This document shows, piece by piece, positions 37,011-49,254 of a stretch of DNA of 64,000 nucleotides (position 1 is the first letter of the stretch; each line of letters begins with the position of its first letter). A program made the position numbers and the translations under genes. Origin of the DNA: Macrotrachela quadricornifera (taxonomy: Eukaryota; Rotifera; Eurotatoria; Philodinida; Philodinidae); the NCBI GenBank assembly GCA_022393335.1, contig JAJEKB010020795.1, positions 734,394 through 798,393 of the forward strand, read 5' to 3'. The notes beneath the pieces were generated by a model. The model saw only the letters and a program-made list of their open reading frames with translations. It did not search any database and was not told the DNA's origin.

Positions 37011-38822
37011 TTATAATTTTATAATAAAAGCAAAAAGTGATATTAGAAAATATGAAATAGTGACATTGGGTTTGAAAGAACTATTACCAGTATCATCAAG
37101 AATCATTTGTGCAGCCCTTTCTCCAATCATATATACTGGAGCTTGAGTATTACCTGAAGTGATAGATGGCATTATAGAAGCATCAGCTACACGTAAACCA
37201 GTAACACCATAAACACGAAGATGAGAATCAACAACAGCCATTGAATCAATTCCCATTTTACAAGTTCCTGTTAAATGTTGACCAGTATTTGTATTAGCTG
37301 AAGAATATTTACTTCCATAAAGATAATTTTTAAATTGAACATCATCAGAAAGATTATTAAAACTAGAAAAACCAGTATTGTACATAGGAAATGTACTGTA
37401 GATTTTATCGACAAGACGAATACCTTCCATAATAACATTAACATCATGAGAATTAGAATCTGAGAAATAATTCATTTGAGGTATAGGTCGATCCTTTGGA
37501 TCACGTGAAATAAGAGTAATATGACCAATGGAATGAGGTTGAAGCAAATAAGCTAAAGCTAATAAACTATCTCCACTGGGTGTAGAAGCAATAATTTGTA
37601 TATCAGGACGAGGATCATCTACTGGTTGATATTTAGTACGAAGAAAAAAGTTTGTACGAGCTGTGATAGAAGCTAAAATACCAGTGCGATTATTATTATA
37701 CAAATTCCAAGCAGTTTCATCAACAATAGAACCAGAAGGAATAGGAAATGGATTATTGTTTACATTCCAACTAACTGTAGTAATTACATGATCTTGAAGA
37801 TTCTTTCCAACGCCAGGTAAATTATGAACAACTGGAATACCAAGTGAATCCAATTCAGTTGAATTTCCAATTCCAGACAAAAGAAGTAATTGAGCAGATC
37901 TCAATGTTCCCATAGATATAATTATTTCTTTATTAGCAATACTTGTATGAGCTTCATTAGTATCTAAATCAAACCAATTAACACTAATAGCTCGTTTATT
38001 ATTATTAAAATTTATTTTAGTAACAAAACTACTATCTTGAACCCAAAGATTAATTCTGCTCAAAATCGGTTGGATATATGAACCAAATGCTGTTTGACGA
38101 GTACCATTAAAAATAGTAAGCTCATGATATCCAACAGAACCGAGATATGAATTAATTTGTTCGGCTCCATTCCAATCATCAATAAATGTAATATTCAACG
38201 CTTGACAAGCTCGAACAAGAAGTTCATCTTCTTTAGGTTCATAACCTCCAGGACCAATATGAAGAGGTCCTGTATTTCCATGATATTCAGGATTTGTAGC
38301 ATATCGAGATGATGTTTCAACTCTTTTAAAATATGGCAAAATATTTGTATAATTCCAATCATCTCCTACTTGTTCAGCCCATTTATTAAAATCTGAAGGA
38401 TTTCCACGAACATACATCTGAGTATTTATAGTCGATGTTCCACCAAGTGCTTTACCACTTGCTAATTGACGTCTATTTAAATTATATGTCACAATGGGTT
38501 CTTTTGGTCCAACTAGATCATTTCTATCCAAATATGATCCGACAGTAGTGGCCCAATTATACGGAATCGAAACTAAAGGATCATCTTCAACATTTGTTCC
38601 TTCTTCAAGCAAAAGAACTTTATAACGACCAGAAGCACTTAAACGATTAGCAACAACTGATCCACCAATACCACCACCAAGAATAATATAATCAAATGTA
38701 GAAGGTAATTGATCGATACGACGTATACTAGGTCGATTTCTTACATTTGTTCGACTAGTGTTAATAAATTGAAAGCAATAAATAGCTATTAAAAATATTA
38801 TGATATATAATGAATAAATCAT
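37011..38822 (-). CDS. GMC-family FAD oxidoreductase
   Basis: Single exon, 603 residues. The N-terminal hydrophobic stretch (3-19) is a signal anchor or signal peptide. The dinucleotide motif GGGIGG (49-54) follows FDYIIL and precedes VLLLEEG. GMC signature 1 is in ASGKALGGTSTINTQMYVRG and signature 2 in GTLRSAQLLLLSGIG. The catalytic region shows the usual His in QHLTGTCKMG and the closing ADASIMPSITSGNTQAP with Asn in the second catalytic position. Length and order fit choline-dehydrogenase or glucose-dehydrogenase relatives, which oxidise alcohols using FAD. The C-terminal NVTISYFLISLFAFIIKL may be a membrane or GPI-type anchor, suggesting a secreted or surface enzyme. The substrate cannot be told. 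Convergent with the GPCR at 35.8 kb, with about 265 nt between stop codons. Confidence 0.93.
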   Translation of the reverse strand: MIYSLYIIIFLIAIYCFQFINTSRTNVRNRPSIRRIDQLPSTFDYIILGGGIGGSVVANRLSASGRYKVLLLEEGTNVEDDPLVSIPYNWATTVGSYLDRNDLVGPKEPIVTYNLNRRQLASGKALGGTSTINTQMYVRGNPSDFNKWAEQVGDDWNYTNILPYFKRVETSSRYATNPEYHGNTGPLHIGPGGYEPKEDELLVRACQALNITFIDDWNGAEQINSYLGSVGYHELTIFNGTRQTAFGSYIQPILSRINLWVQDSSFVTKINFNNNKRAISVNWFDLDTNEAHTSIANKEIIISMGTLRSAQLLLLSGIGNSTELDSLGIPVVHNLPGVGKNLQDHVITTVSWNVNNNPFPIPSGSIVDETAWNLYNNNRTGILASITARTNFFLRTKYQPVDDPRPDIQIIASTPSGDSLLALAYLLQPHSIGHITLISRDPKDRPIPQMNYFSDSNSHDVNVIMEGIRLVDKIYSTFPMYNTGFSSFNNLSDDVQFKNYLYGSKYSSANTNTGQHLTGTCKMGIDSMAVVDSHLRVYGVTGLRVADASIMPSITSGNTQAPVYMIGERAAQMILDDTGNSSFKPNVTISYFLISLFAFIIKL

Positions 38823-40491
38823 CTAGAAAAAGAATTTTTATACATATTGTGCAATACATAAATAAATAAATATACTAACTTAAGTATTATTTTCAAAAGA
38901 AAAATATTACACATAGGCTTTTGTTTATTGTTTTGATTTATTGTATTATTTTCACCTTTAATTATACTGTCATTTATATATAAAATGACAGCTCAAGATA
39001 TGAATGATTTCAAGGTTAAATTAACAAAACAATAGAAATAAAAAGCCCTTGTATAATGTGTTTTCTCTTTGAAAATAAGCAAAAGATTGATCCAGATTGT
39101 TCTAATTAAACGACAAATCTTGTTATTTTTAATTAAATATACAACGAAATGATTTCACTTGTATATTTTAAATTCTGCATCTTAATTATCAAAAGGATTT
39201 TTTTTTCTCATTACATATTTAATATACATATATTTTTTTCACCTATATTTTAGTTATGTACAATTGAATCATGAATAATATCGAAATAACACTAATAGAA
39301 AGAAAAAATAAAAGAGAATTTGATTGTTTTCTTGCATATTTTTTATAGAAACTTGAATATAAATAAAGAATTATCATGTTTGTAATTTACATTTGTATTA
39401 TAAATAAAACTTATTATCTAATGTTAATAAATTAAACCAGGACTGGCACCTGTATCCTATTTGAGTCCATACTACAATAAACTTTTTTCATTTTTAGATG
39501 TTAATGAAATTTTTGATTAAAATAACCATCACTTTTGCTTTTGTTCTCTTAAAATTATAGCTAGAATAATGTGCAGTTATTAGACGTTAAAATAACTTCT
39601 GATAATAATAAAAACTTTTCATGCATTCGAAATTATATCTAAACTACATAGATAACGCACAAATATCTGGTGACTATAAACGTTTTCAAAGTTAGAAATT
39701 TTATATTCTGTAATTCTTTTAAAACGTTTATCGTTTAACTTTTTCATATCGAAGAGAATAGAAAATATAGGACAAATTTGACTCCTATAATTAAATTGAT
39801 CTTGTAACAAGATTTGTTTACCTGATAAATTCAAGCAAAAATATTTCTACGATGAAGTTGAATGAAATTATGACCATAACAGAGATATATGCGTTATTTA
39901 ATTTAATTTCTTCGAACAACAAGATACATTATTTATACACAAAACACACATTTATATAGTAGAGATAAAGAAATAACAATAATGACAAATAGATGAAAAT
40001 CATAATTTTCATTATAAATTCTATTTTTTATATTAATTTAATTATATACATTTATTCTAATTACTATTAATATATCTTGAAATAGATTGTCAAAATCTTT
40101 TACCATATATTAAAATAAAATTCCTTCTATTATAATATTATTTGAATAACGAGACTATTATCTATATAATTTTTAAAAACAAAAAACACGTGACAAGAAA
40201 AGAATGAAAATAAAATAATAAATATCTGTGCAAATAATTTTATTTATCATTCATACGATAAATCACATAGACTTATGATATATTTTTATTTTTTTTCTCA
40301 AAATGATTCTTAGTACTTAATACTTTCAATAATTGTTTAAATCAATGATATCAAATGACAAAATAACATATTTTGCTGCTATTAATACGAAAGAAATAGA
40401 AAATATATCGTTATTTTTTTTTTTTCTGTATAATATTTATTCATACGTTATTTCTTTTAGTTTGATAACATATCAATATAAGAAGATAAAA
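38823..40491. other. Intergenic stretch upstream of the cysteine-rich gene
   Basis: AT-rich, no supported gene. TTATTTCTTTTAG at 40448-40460 is a plausible 3' splice site in the leader of the next gene, so part of this stretch may be a 5' UTR intron. Confidence 0.4.
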
Positions 40492-40749
40492 ATGCGTTTG
40501 ATTATCGTTATTATATTAATTATGTTTATCATAATTAAAAATGTGAATAGTCGTTCACTTTGTACGTGTACTTGTTGCCGTGGTGATCGTTGTACACCTG
40601 TTAAACAACAATCTTTTATTATTAAATCGTGTGATGTTGATGATAAATGTAATGGTCCTTGTTGTCAACGTTATCCATCAGTTTGTTTTCCATTACCAGG
40701 ACCAGGTTATATAGATTCAGTTTGTCAAAATGTAACAATTTATAAATGA
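40492..40749 (+). CDS. Small secreted cysteine-rich protein
   Basis: 85 residues. The start ATG is followed by a 19-20 residue signal peptide (MRLIIVIILIMFIIIK core) ending about NVNS. The mature part of about 65 residues has 11 cysteines: CTCTCC, then single C at 34, 47 and 53, a CC pair in CNGPCCQ, and C at 65 and 78. One N-glycosylation site (QNVT) lies near the end. The family is not recognised. The layout is that of disulfide-rich secreted peptides such as antimicrobial or structural proteins, and no function is assigned. The in-frame upstream extension lacks a signal-like start, and a likely 3' splice site lies about 30 nt before the chosen ATG, supporting it. Confidence 0.7.
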   Translation: MRLIIVIILIMFIIIKNVNSRSLCTCTCCRGDRCTPVKQQSFIIKSCDVDDKCNGPCCQRYPSVCFPLPGPGYIDSVCQNVTIYK

Positions 40750-40929
40750 AAAATAAGTTATGTTTTTTGCTTATTGTAAAAGAATATTTTAATAAAATAG
40801 ATGCCTAACAATTTTTTATTTTTGGATATTTATATAGTTTAAAATGATTAAATTTCAATCATTCGAAAATAATTTTTTTTTCGCATAAGATAAAATCGCT
40901 TCTTTTCATGCTATTATCATTGAAATAAA

Positions 40930-41182
40930 ATGAATATCCATAGCCAACCACTCTGAATGTGGTCACTTCCCTCCTTATCACATCACAATGGACATGATAA
41001 GGTGCGATCATCAAAGGAAGCAAGCCAAGCTCTCGAGAAGAGAACAGCTCCATCCTATTTCACGCTCAAGAAGAACCACTGCCACTCATCATCGTGGATT
41101 GTTTGGGTCTTCATTGGCTATGGGTGTTTTGTTGATATGTACTACAGAAAATGATCCTGTGAAGTACAATCTTAATGTATGA
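40930..41182 (+). other. GC-richer stretch with two overlapping open frames
   Basis: This 250-nt patch is visibly richer in G+C than its surroundings and is open in two forward frames to about 41154 and 41182. The second reads HSECGHFPPYHIT and later HHRGLFGSSLAMGVLLICTT. Neither frame resembles a family I know, and no start or splice signals decide between them. It could be an exon remnant or foreign fragment; kept as unassigned. Confidence 0.2.
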
Positions 41183-42404
41183 GAGATTTTCATATACTTC
41201 TTATAGTTATTTATTAAGCATATATTGCATAGTAAACTTTTATTTTTTTCGTTCTATGAATTATATGATAATAGAGAACAAAAAAAAAAAATAACGAATA
41301 TTTCGAATGATTAGTATAAATTTGTTTGTCTTTTTGAATTGTTTTAGTATTAAAATATCATAAATAATATAAACAATCTGTTTGTATTATTTACAAATTT
41401 ATTTAGAAAGAGATAAGAATTATCTGATATTACTGTCAATGAGAATAAATTGGAAAAATATTTAAAATATAGAAATTATTCTGTATTTTGATTACGAATA
41501 ACAACATTTTCTAATAATAATAATTGGTTCATACTACATAATATGATAAATATTCACTCAGATTTTTTTAATGGTAGAAGTAATGGAAGGATAAATGAAT
41601 TTATCTAAATAAAACAACTGTATGATTAGATTTAACTGGATCTAATTGTGATTATTTAATCTGAGCAAGTATTTTCCTTGTTGTTAAATGTTATTATTCA
41701 ACGCATTCCATTGGTCAAAATTGAATGGCAAAAAAAGAGAAATATTGTAATGGACTCAATGATTAATTGTTTCATATTCGAAATCAGTACACTTGACAAA
41801 TTTCGACAGTCCTTTGTAAAATCTCGAGGATACATTTCAGAAATTTTCCTTCAATGAAAATGCGGAAATTATTATTGATAAAGTTTAAATAGGTAAACAA
41901 TTCATAATCACTCTCAAAAACTAATCTTATATATATGAAGTAATAGGTGAAGATAAAGATAATTTAAGTCTATGATATGAAAAACAAGGATAACTGATGA
42001 AAATATAAATCAACATATAAAAAACAATGCTATTTTAAGAGTACTTATAACATTACCGAAATTGTATATATGTTGTTTGCGCCTTGAATAATCTTAACTT
42101 AATTCATTAATAAACTACCTGATATTAAAAATTCTTAATAATTTCTATTATCAATAATAAATAATGCTAAAATAAAAATAAATCATCAACATTGTACATA
42201 TTTTATATTGAAAAAAACTATGATATTTTTCAAAAAGTGCCTATAGTTTTATTAAAAAAGCAAAATAAATAGAATATTCCAGCTAATTGAGCACTACCGT
42301 ATACACTTGAAATAGATGATTGATTCTTGAGCATTGAAAAACTACATTGGCTCTGGATGCAACAGATTTCTTTTAATTAGTTGATAATGTTAATTAAACA
42401 AATA
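41183..42404. other. Non-coding stretch
   Basis: No supported gene. The final 110 nt (about 42290-42404) are shared with the flank of the paralogue at 60.1-60.25 kb. Confidence 0.4.
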
Positions 42405-43895
42405 CTACATAAATTCATCACAATTTTCTCGTGTCTCTCGAAGAAAATAGGTTCCCCATTTTGCATAATATGATCGTACATCATATTTTCCATCATCTTC
42501 ACCGTCAATAACAACTATTCTAGATGGTTCATAATGTTGTGTCGTGAAAGAAAATAAACTATTACTGCGAAGTATTGATCCAAAAACGATAAGAGAATAA
42601 TTTTTAGCTTTAATATTATTTTCCACAATAGCTTGACTGGAAAGTTCTGCTCTATCTCGCTCAAATAATTTAGCATACTTTTTTAAAGTTAACTTATATC
42701 CATAACCAAATCCATATAATTTCTGTCCATAGAAATTCATAGTTTCGTCGTATGTCCACTTTTTTGACATTGGATATACATACATATAACTTGGAGGATC
42801 GGCAACATGTAAATTTTCTTCAAATATAGATGTAAAACCATGTAACATAAACTCTTTCATATAATCAGGACTACCATGAGCTATATATAAAACTGAATGT
42901 TTTTGGGAAGAGTCTAATGGATATTTTATGACATTCAAAATATATTCAACCATTTTAACAGTTGTTAAACGATGTTTAGCATAGTATAATAAACGATGTA
43001 ATAGAAGATTATATCGATTAATATCAAATAAATTATGATTAATACTCAAATTATGTCTAAATACTCCAGGAATATTTTGAGCTTCGAATAAAAGTGGTTT
43101 AGGTAATATTGATAATGTTTGATTATCTGCATTATTTAAATCGTCGAAAAATGGAATTGTACCTGATGAAATAATTTCATAATGTCTATTACAATCCCAT
43201 CCACCTTTTTTCATAGTAACAGCAAAATATGCTGTACCATATATTCGACGATAATCTAATTCATTTTCAAAAATAAATCCATATGTATGCGTTTGTCCTG
43301 GTATTAAATCACTAAAATCTTTTGATTTTTTAGGTAAACACATTTGATTAACTGTTTTTAATTGTTTATTGATTAAGACTTGACGTGGTATTGTATTTGG
43401 AAGAAAATGATCAACAAATCCAAATAATAATGGATAAAATTTAATAGTTATATTTGAAGTATTATTTGAAGAAGATTGCGGATCTGTTCGATATAAACAA
43501 GTTTTAGGTGGTGGAATAAAATTAATTAATTTTTTAACTATACTATCTTCACCCATATCAATCATAAGATGTTCTTGTTGAATTTTATTTAATGATTCTT
43601 TTCGAATTATTCCATCTGTATTATTACTTTCATAGATAATTGAACATTCAATATCACAATGTGGTTCAATACATGGCATGGGAACACTATTCTTTGTAAA
43701 TGATTGAATTTTTGATAGAATTAAATTCGAAGAAAAAGTTAAAAGATTTGTAGTAAAACCATTATATGTTTTATTTATATTTATATATGCCATTAGAATT
43801 ATTAATACAAATATGATAAAGATAAAAATGTATTTTTTGGTAAAGAATATTTTATAAAATTGAGATTTTACTTGATTATTTTGTTTCTCAGACAT
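42405..43895 (-). CDS. Type II membrane protein, exostosin-like glycosyltransferase candidate
   Basis: Single exon, 496 residues. A short basic cytoplasmic N-terminus is followed by one membrane anchor (about 24-42, IFIFIIFVLIILMAYI) and then a lumenal domain with several N-glycosylation sites. Conserved-looking blocks are PCIEPHCDIECSI, YPLLFGFVDHFLPN, YGTAYFAVTMKKGGWDCNRH with YEIISSGTIPFFDDL directly after, and near the end VIDGEDDG. The KKGGWDC-RHYE-G-IPFF block resembles the substrate-binding region of exostosin-type and related Golgi glycosyltransferases, and the topology fits. This is recall of motif style, not a confirmed family. A paralogue with the same flanks lies at 60255-61253 in the same orientation, so the gene was duplicated together with about 100 nt on each side. 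Intact. Confidence 0.75.
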   Translation of the reverse strand: MSEKQNNQVKSQFYKIFFTKKYIFIFIIFVLIILMAYININKTYNGFTTNLLTFSSNLILSKIQSFTKNSVPMPCIEPHCDIECSIIYESNNTDGIIRKESLNKIQQEHLMIDMGEDSIVKKLINFIPPPKTCLYRTDPQSSSNNTSNITIKFYPLLFGFVDHFLPNTIPRQVLINKQLKTVNQMCLPKKSKDFSDLIPGQTHTYGFIFENELDYRRIYGTAYFAVTMKKGGWDCNRHYEIISSGTIPFFDDLNNADNQTLSILPKPLLFEAQNIPGVFRHNLSINHNLFDINRYNLLLHRLLYYAKHRLTTVKMVEYILNVIKYPLDSSQKHSVLYIAHGSPDYMKEFMLHGFTSIFEENLHVADPPSYMYVYPMSKKWTYDETMNFYGQKLYGFGYGYKLTLKKYAKLFERDRAELSSQAIVENNIKAKNYSLIVFGSILRSNSLFSFTTQHYEPSRIVVIDGEDDGKYDVRSYYAKWGTYFLRETRENCDEFM

Positions 43896-45423
43896 CGTTC
43901 CAAATACTTTTTACCTTTGATTCTAGAAAAAAAAACTAGAAAATGAAATATTTAAAATTGATTTCAACTGATAAATATATAGATATATAATCTAAAAAGT
44001 TCATTTTAATTTTCTATAGAAAAATCTCTCAAAAAACGGGGCAAATGGATGTTGTATTTTAAACTAGATCAAAACTAGATCCATTTCTAATGAAACTTAC
44101 TGAAATGATGATATGAATAAAAGTGTGTTTTAGGATCTCCATCGTAGAACAGTGCTATAATTATATATTCTGTGAGTCTAGTACATTCTACTTCATCTTA
44201 ACTGAAGACGCTGTCTTCTCACTTTTTCGATTCAAACGATACATTCAACAGAGAATATTTTTTCGTACACATATTCTACAATTTCGACATTTATTGGATA
44301 TATTTGAATTCAATTCGATCTATCGAAGCAACAGTTTCCTATAGTGTTTTGTGAGAGAATTGTCCGTGAATATACCCATGTTCGTCTAGACAAAATATTT
44401 TGATCTTACATTTTTATATATTCCAAACGAAAGGGCTCGTCTGAGTTGTACTCAAATCTAAAGTATGAAATTGTTTAGATTTGTTGCTACAAAACACGGC
44501 TAAAACCACGATATTAGACTCATTTTAGCAAGTAAAATTCAAAATGATCGAATATAATCAATATTTTCGTTCAATTGCTTCGAATTGAGCTAGTCTCACA
44601 TGTTACAGTTCTTTCTAGCGATGTAATGAAGACTGATTTTTTGATAACACTAGTTGCCGTTATCCTGAAGGTATCTAATTTAATTAATATGCCAGTCTTT
44701 ATTATAGGTCTGAAACTTTTTACCGGTTTCATCGTTAGACTGGTTATCGGTGGATCGGCCTTAAAACCAGTCTAACCGAAAAAGTCGAACGAAGTCTGAA
44801 ATATTAAAAAAATACTGAATATATCCGATGATATTCGGATTCTTCAAGCTAACTATAATAATACTGCAAATATACAGCTAAAACTTAATTATTCAGTAGT
44901 CAGACAAATGTATATCCGGGATAACTATCTTTTTATATTGACATCACGTTATGTGAATGCCTAATGCTACGGGAAGAGAAACGATCCACATTTATCTTTG
45001 TGTACAGAATAAAGATATACTTTGTTTCACAGTGTGATCTAGAATTATGCATCTGCGTAGCATTTATCGATCTTAAATACTGACATTACTACAAGGTATT
45101 AATTTTATAATAAATAAAAAGTTATGGATAATAAAGATTTTTTTTCCTAACTCATGAAAAAGTTAGCATTTATCGATTTTATCATAAATGACAAATCTAG
45201 AGAAAAAATATTTTTTTGTTTATTTCGAGCTCTATTCGTAGTATAAGTCGAATTACGTAGCTGCTTATCTGTATTAGATAGCAAATTTTTTTTTTCTCTT
45301 GCGTTTCATATCCGAAATCGACTAAACATTCGATACATTCAGAGGCAAGATGATAGGCAGAAAATTATTGTTGTATTATCTCTAGTACGAGTAGACTACG
45401 TCCGATGGCTGTCAGAATTATAG
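43896..45423. other. Intergenic stretch
   Basis: The first 60 nt match the upstream flank of the 61 kb paralogue. A hairpin around GTTAGACTGGTT (44732-44743), paired with AACCAGTCTAAC (44765-44776), is the only other structure noticed. No supported gene. Confidence 0.4.
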
Positions 45424-45951
45424 AATATAACGGATGGACCAGAATAAATATTTCTCCTTTATTTCTCACTGAATCAAAAGTTTTTTTTATCAAAAGATAG
45501 TGCTTGAAATTCTCTATAAAATCATATATAACTAGATCCTAAAACTATTTCTGATATATTTTGAAAAATAAAGGCGTACAAAAAAGCTGTAAAATGTAAC
45601 TGGCTTAACATAATAAATGGACGCGCTTGCATCCAATGTTTTTAATATTTCGCCCTATTTAAGAACAAAAGATACAGTGCAAAAAGCTCTACAATGTACG
45701 AAGAACAAATTCATTTTGATTCAAAAAAAATTATAATTCTTGCAAGATAGAAATTTTATCACTAAAAATTTTGTCCATCTTGAAAACAAAACACTGCCGT
45801 TATAAAATAAGTGGTCGATTATAAATTGTAGAGCTTTTCACGTTGCATCTTTTGGTATATAGTTTTGTAAAGAATTTTAAACGCTATCTTTTGATAGAAA
45901 AGAAAATTTCGATTGAGTGAGAAATATTTATTCTGGTTCATCTGTTATATT
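45424..45951. repeat. Foldback element with 33-bp ends
   Basis: The 33-nt ends (45424-45456 and 45919-45951) are inverted copies with two mismatches, centred on GACCAGAATAAATATTTCTC. Pairing continues inward, including TATCAAAAGATAG in both arms. No frame, no clear target duplication. 528 bp in total. Confidence 0.7.
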
Positions 45952-48359
45952 AAAAAATAAATTCTGTAAAATGAATCTATTGAATTGAAAATTGATCGAA
46001 AAGAAAACTTCTCGTCAGAATAGCTACCGTAAATAAATATGAATTTTTTTTCTTATTGTTTACAATAGCTAAGAGACATAAAGATGTGTATTTTTCTGTT
46101 TCATATTGATGAGTTAGGTGTTATTCATCATAAAAGCACTTTTACATACTGTTCGTGATGTTTCCTTTTTTTTTTGATTGTTTTTCTTCGACACCTTCTT
46201 GCAAATGATAACACATTCAATATTTCTCTCTTCGCGCAAAACAAATCATTCTCACGTATCTCATAATAGCAAGCATATATCAGAGAAAAAAGAGAATGTA
46301 ACACATAACGAAGGAGAAGCAGATATAAGATCTAAATAATAGATACTACATACAAAATCGAATTACATATTTTCATGCAGACTCTTTTATTTGTGTAAAT
46401 TTTTGTTTTTTTTTAACTTCATTCGTGTTGGAATCCTATAAGAAATATTTAATAGTTATATGCACTCGTCTTCGTCTTTTATGTAACATATATTATTTTT
46501 TAAAACCTTAACTAGATAGTGTTTTATGAATTCTAATGAGTTGTATTTGAAATATAATATTTGACGTAGTTATATGTATGTATGAGTCACAGTTAATTGG
46601 ACAGTCCAATTAGTTCGTGTATTAAGCCAACTGAATACCAGTGTACTAATACGCATTCAAAATAAAAAGATGGGTGGGTATTTTTTGAATAATTTTTGAT
46701 AGGAACAAGATAGAGAGCTGCGATTTGTTCAAAATTAGAAATAGGCGATGAAAACGCATCGAGCTGTGTATTATAAGTTGATTTGACCTAGTTTGTTGGA
46801 GAACTTAAATCAACGTCTTTGAAACCAAACGTATTCCAGTAGGTGATTGAAATAGATTTTCAATAATTACATGTGCATTCAAATCGCTAATCGATGATCT
46901 AGAAAACTATATAATGTTTAGACTTTTAGATTTATTCATTTAGAAGTTATAAGAATTTGACTTGGTTTGTTGAGTGGTTTTCTTCTATTAATTTCTGGAA
47001 AAAAAATGACTTTTTGGAGTTTTTCGTATTTAATCAGAAAGGGAATTTTCAGTATAGTTTTTTAGAAGATTAATTAAAAAAATTTTACGAAACATCTTGG
47101 AAAAACCTATGATATATGATTTAGTACATCTTCATTTCCACATTTCTAGATTTCAGGCACTTATGATAGAAGTAAATCTCTGATATCTATTCAATTTATA
47201 CAAATTTATCAATCAATTTTTGATTTTTGATTCAGTTGTGAAATTGGATGCTATCTAAAGGATTGTAGTTATATTTACAAGATATCTATACGAGTCTTAA
47301 ATGTTTAAATTTAAACTTATCTACAAATACTGAACGAAAATCTTTCTTCAGCGATAATTGAAAAAGATAAATATTTACTTATTATTGAAATTTTACCAAC
47401 TATTTATTGTCCACCATACGCGTATTATCAAACAAAAAACTTGCAATGAAAATATCTATTCATTATAAAAAAAATTTCTGTAGCTAGCACTTTATATCGT
47501 GTCTCTTGCGTTCTTCGACATATATCCAGTGGAGAACGCAGGAGATGCGATACGAGATGCTTGTTGCAGCACATTTTATTTTAGTGTGCAATGATTATCT
47601 ACATTCTTTTATATAGAGAAACAACCAATATGATCTGTCTTTGTTCAATATAAGATTTCTGTCTCTGAACGACATAAAATACTGAGAGTTTCCATGTACA
47701 TTTCAATATAAAACTTGAATATACAAATATGAAAAAACGAAATAAATTGTTGTTAGTGGAGTTGAAAAGTATATTTGCTTGATGCTTCAATAAAAGTTCG
47801 ACCATTGAATTTTGGCAACAGGATGGGAGAGATCCTGTGAGCCTTACTTAGATTCAAGACGCTCCGTCGCCCCGATTTTATGATACAAAGATAGTAATAT
47901 AAAATAGAACATTAATTTATCTATCTTACATATTTTCTTAAAATCAAATATATGCAAAACAACTGATTCATTCAATCTTCATTTATCACTCAATTGATAA
48001 ACATTCATATATTTGAAATAAAACTAGTGTATATACAAGTGATGCACTGCAGACATCCCTGTAAAACAATTAATCGTATGAACACAAATATTATTCATAT
48101 ATGACTTAATAGCTTGACTAGGTCACTTTTTTCTTTTAGTCATTGTTTCACATATATGTACATATATGAATGAAAACCATGACATACATAACCGACGAAA
48201 TCAACTGCTTCGTTAATGGATGATTATTGTTTTACTATCCTATATAAGACGGTGATATTCATCATTCAAATATTATTCATTTTATCGAAGTAAATAATTG
48301 TCTTAAAAATTACATTTAGTTAGGGATGGATAGAATATAAAATTTGGCTTTCTTTAAAT
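45952..48359. other. Intergenic stretch
   Basis: No supported gene. 46680-46770 resembles 34165-34260 (a shared diverged repeat). The rest is AT-rich without recognised structure. Confidence 0.4.
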
Positions 48360-48642
48360 AAATACTTTTCTTTTATATTTAACTTATTATTGATAATCAA
48401 TTCAATGACTTTTTCTGTTTCAAATGTAACAGTTATTTAATTGATAATCAATAATAAACAATTATAAAAGAAAAAGATTTATTTTTTCGAAATAAATATA
48501 TTACTGTTACACTGGAACAGGCTGAGTAATATATTTATTTCAGTTCAAAGCTAGATTTTTTTCTAGAGGGTATGAGTATTTTCCTATCTATTAACGTCTT
48601 TTTTTAGCGTTGAATTAATGTATGTTTTCTACATTAATTCAA
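48360..48642. repeat. Three consecutive hairpins
   Basis: First: arms 48360-48402 and 48437-48480, about 43 nt, near-perfect around TTATTATTGATAATCAATT. Second: perfect 17-bp arms GAAATAAATATATTACT at 48489-48505 and the complement at 48525-48541. Third: perfect 13-bp arms TTGAATTAATGTA at 48610-48622 and the complement at 48630-48642 with a 7-nt loop. There is no coding frame across them. Confidence 0.7.
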
Positions 48643-49254
48643 TCCAGAGAGATACTGCTCTTGTTGGACAAAGACAAAAGAAAGATCTTTTGTGGAATAC
48701 GATCTAAAAGAGAGTGTTGAGGTGTATAGAGGCAGAAATTTACACTCCACCCTCTGACCGTGACCGACAAGCTAGGGTAATGTAACAGACCGTGACCAAC
48801 AGGTTAAGAAAGGCTCACGGACTGTGATGGATAGAATATTATAAGCCGTCACAGATCGAGATAGATGGCCTTTTGAGGCTGTTGTACAGCATGAGAAATG
48901 CAGTTCGCAACCATGGCACATATGATGACATGCGCCTTTAAGGATAATCAGAGGTCATGTTTAGACTAAGTCTAGTTAAAATATCTTTGAAATATTTCCC
49001 TATTGAAGTTCAATGCTGCAAAGTCAGGAATTGCGCTAACAGCTTTTATGTACGTACGTAGGTACGTACATTGTCTTACCACTGTTGACCTTTGTGCTTT
49101 CAACAACCAGGATCTCTCTGGTCGCGCGCGCGCGTGAATATAAATATATATCAATTTATTTTCATTCTTTTATCTCTTTTCAATTAAAATTACACAGCAA
49201 TCAAAAAATAATAATCAATATCTAAAAATAAAGGAAATTTATTGGTTCATCCGA
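48643..49254. other. GC-richer intergenic stretch
   Basis: Between about 48690 and 48960 the composition is less AT-rich and shows related words (GACCGTGACCGACAAGCTAG and GACCGTGACCAACAGGTTAA). A GCGCGCGCGCG run lies at 49123-49133. No protein-like frame. Confidence 0.4.

Noticed and set aside
49050..49133. TACGTACGTAGGTACGTACA and a GCGCGCGCGCG run as possible regulatory or Z-DNA sites
   Set aside because: Simple-sequence patches with nothing nearby to tie them to a function.
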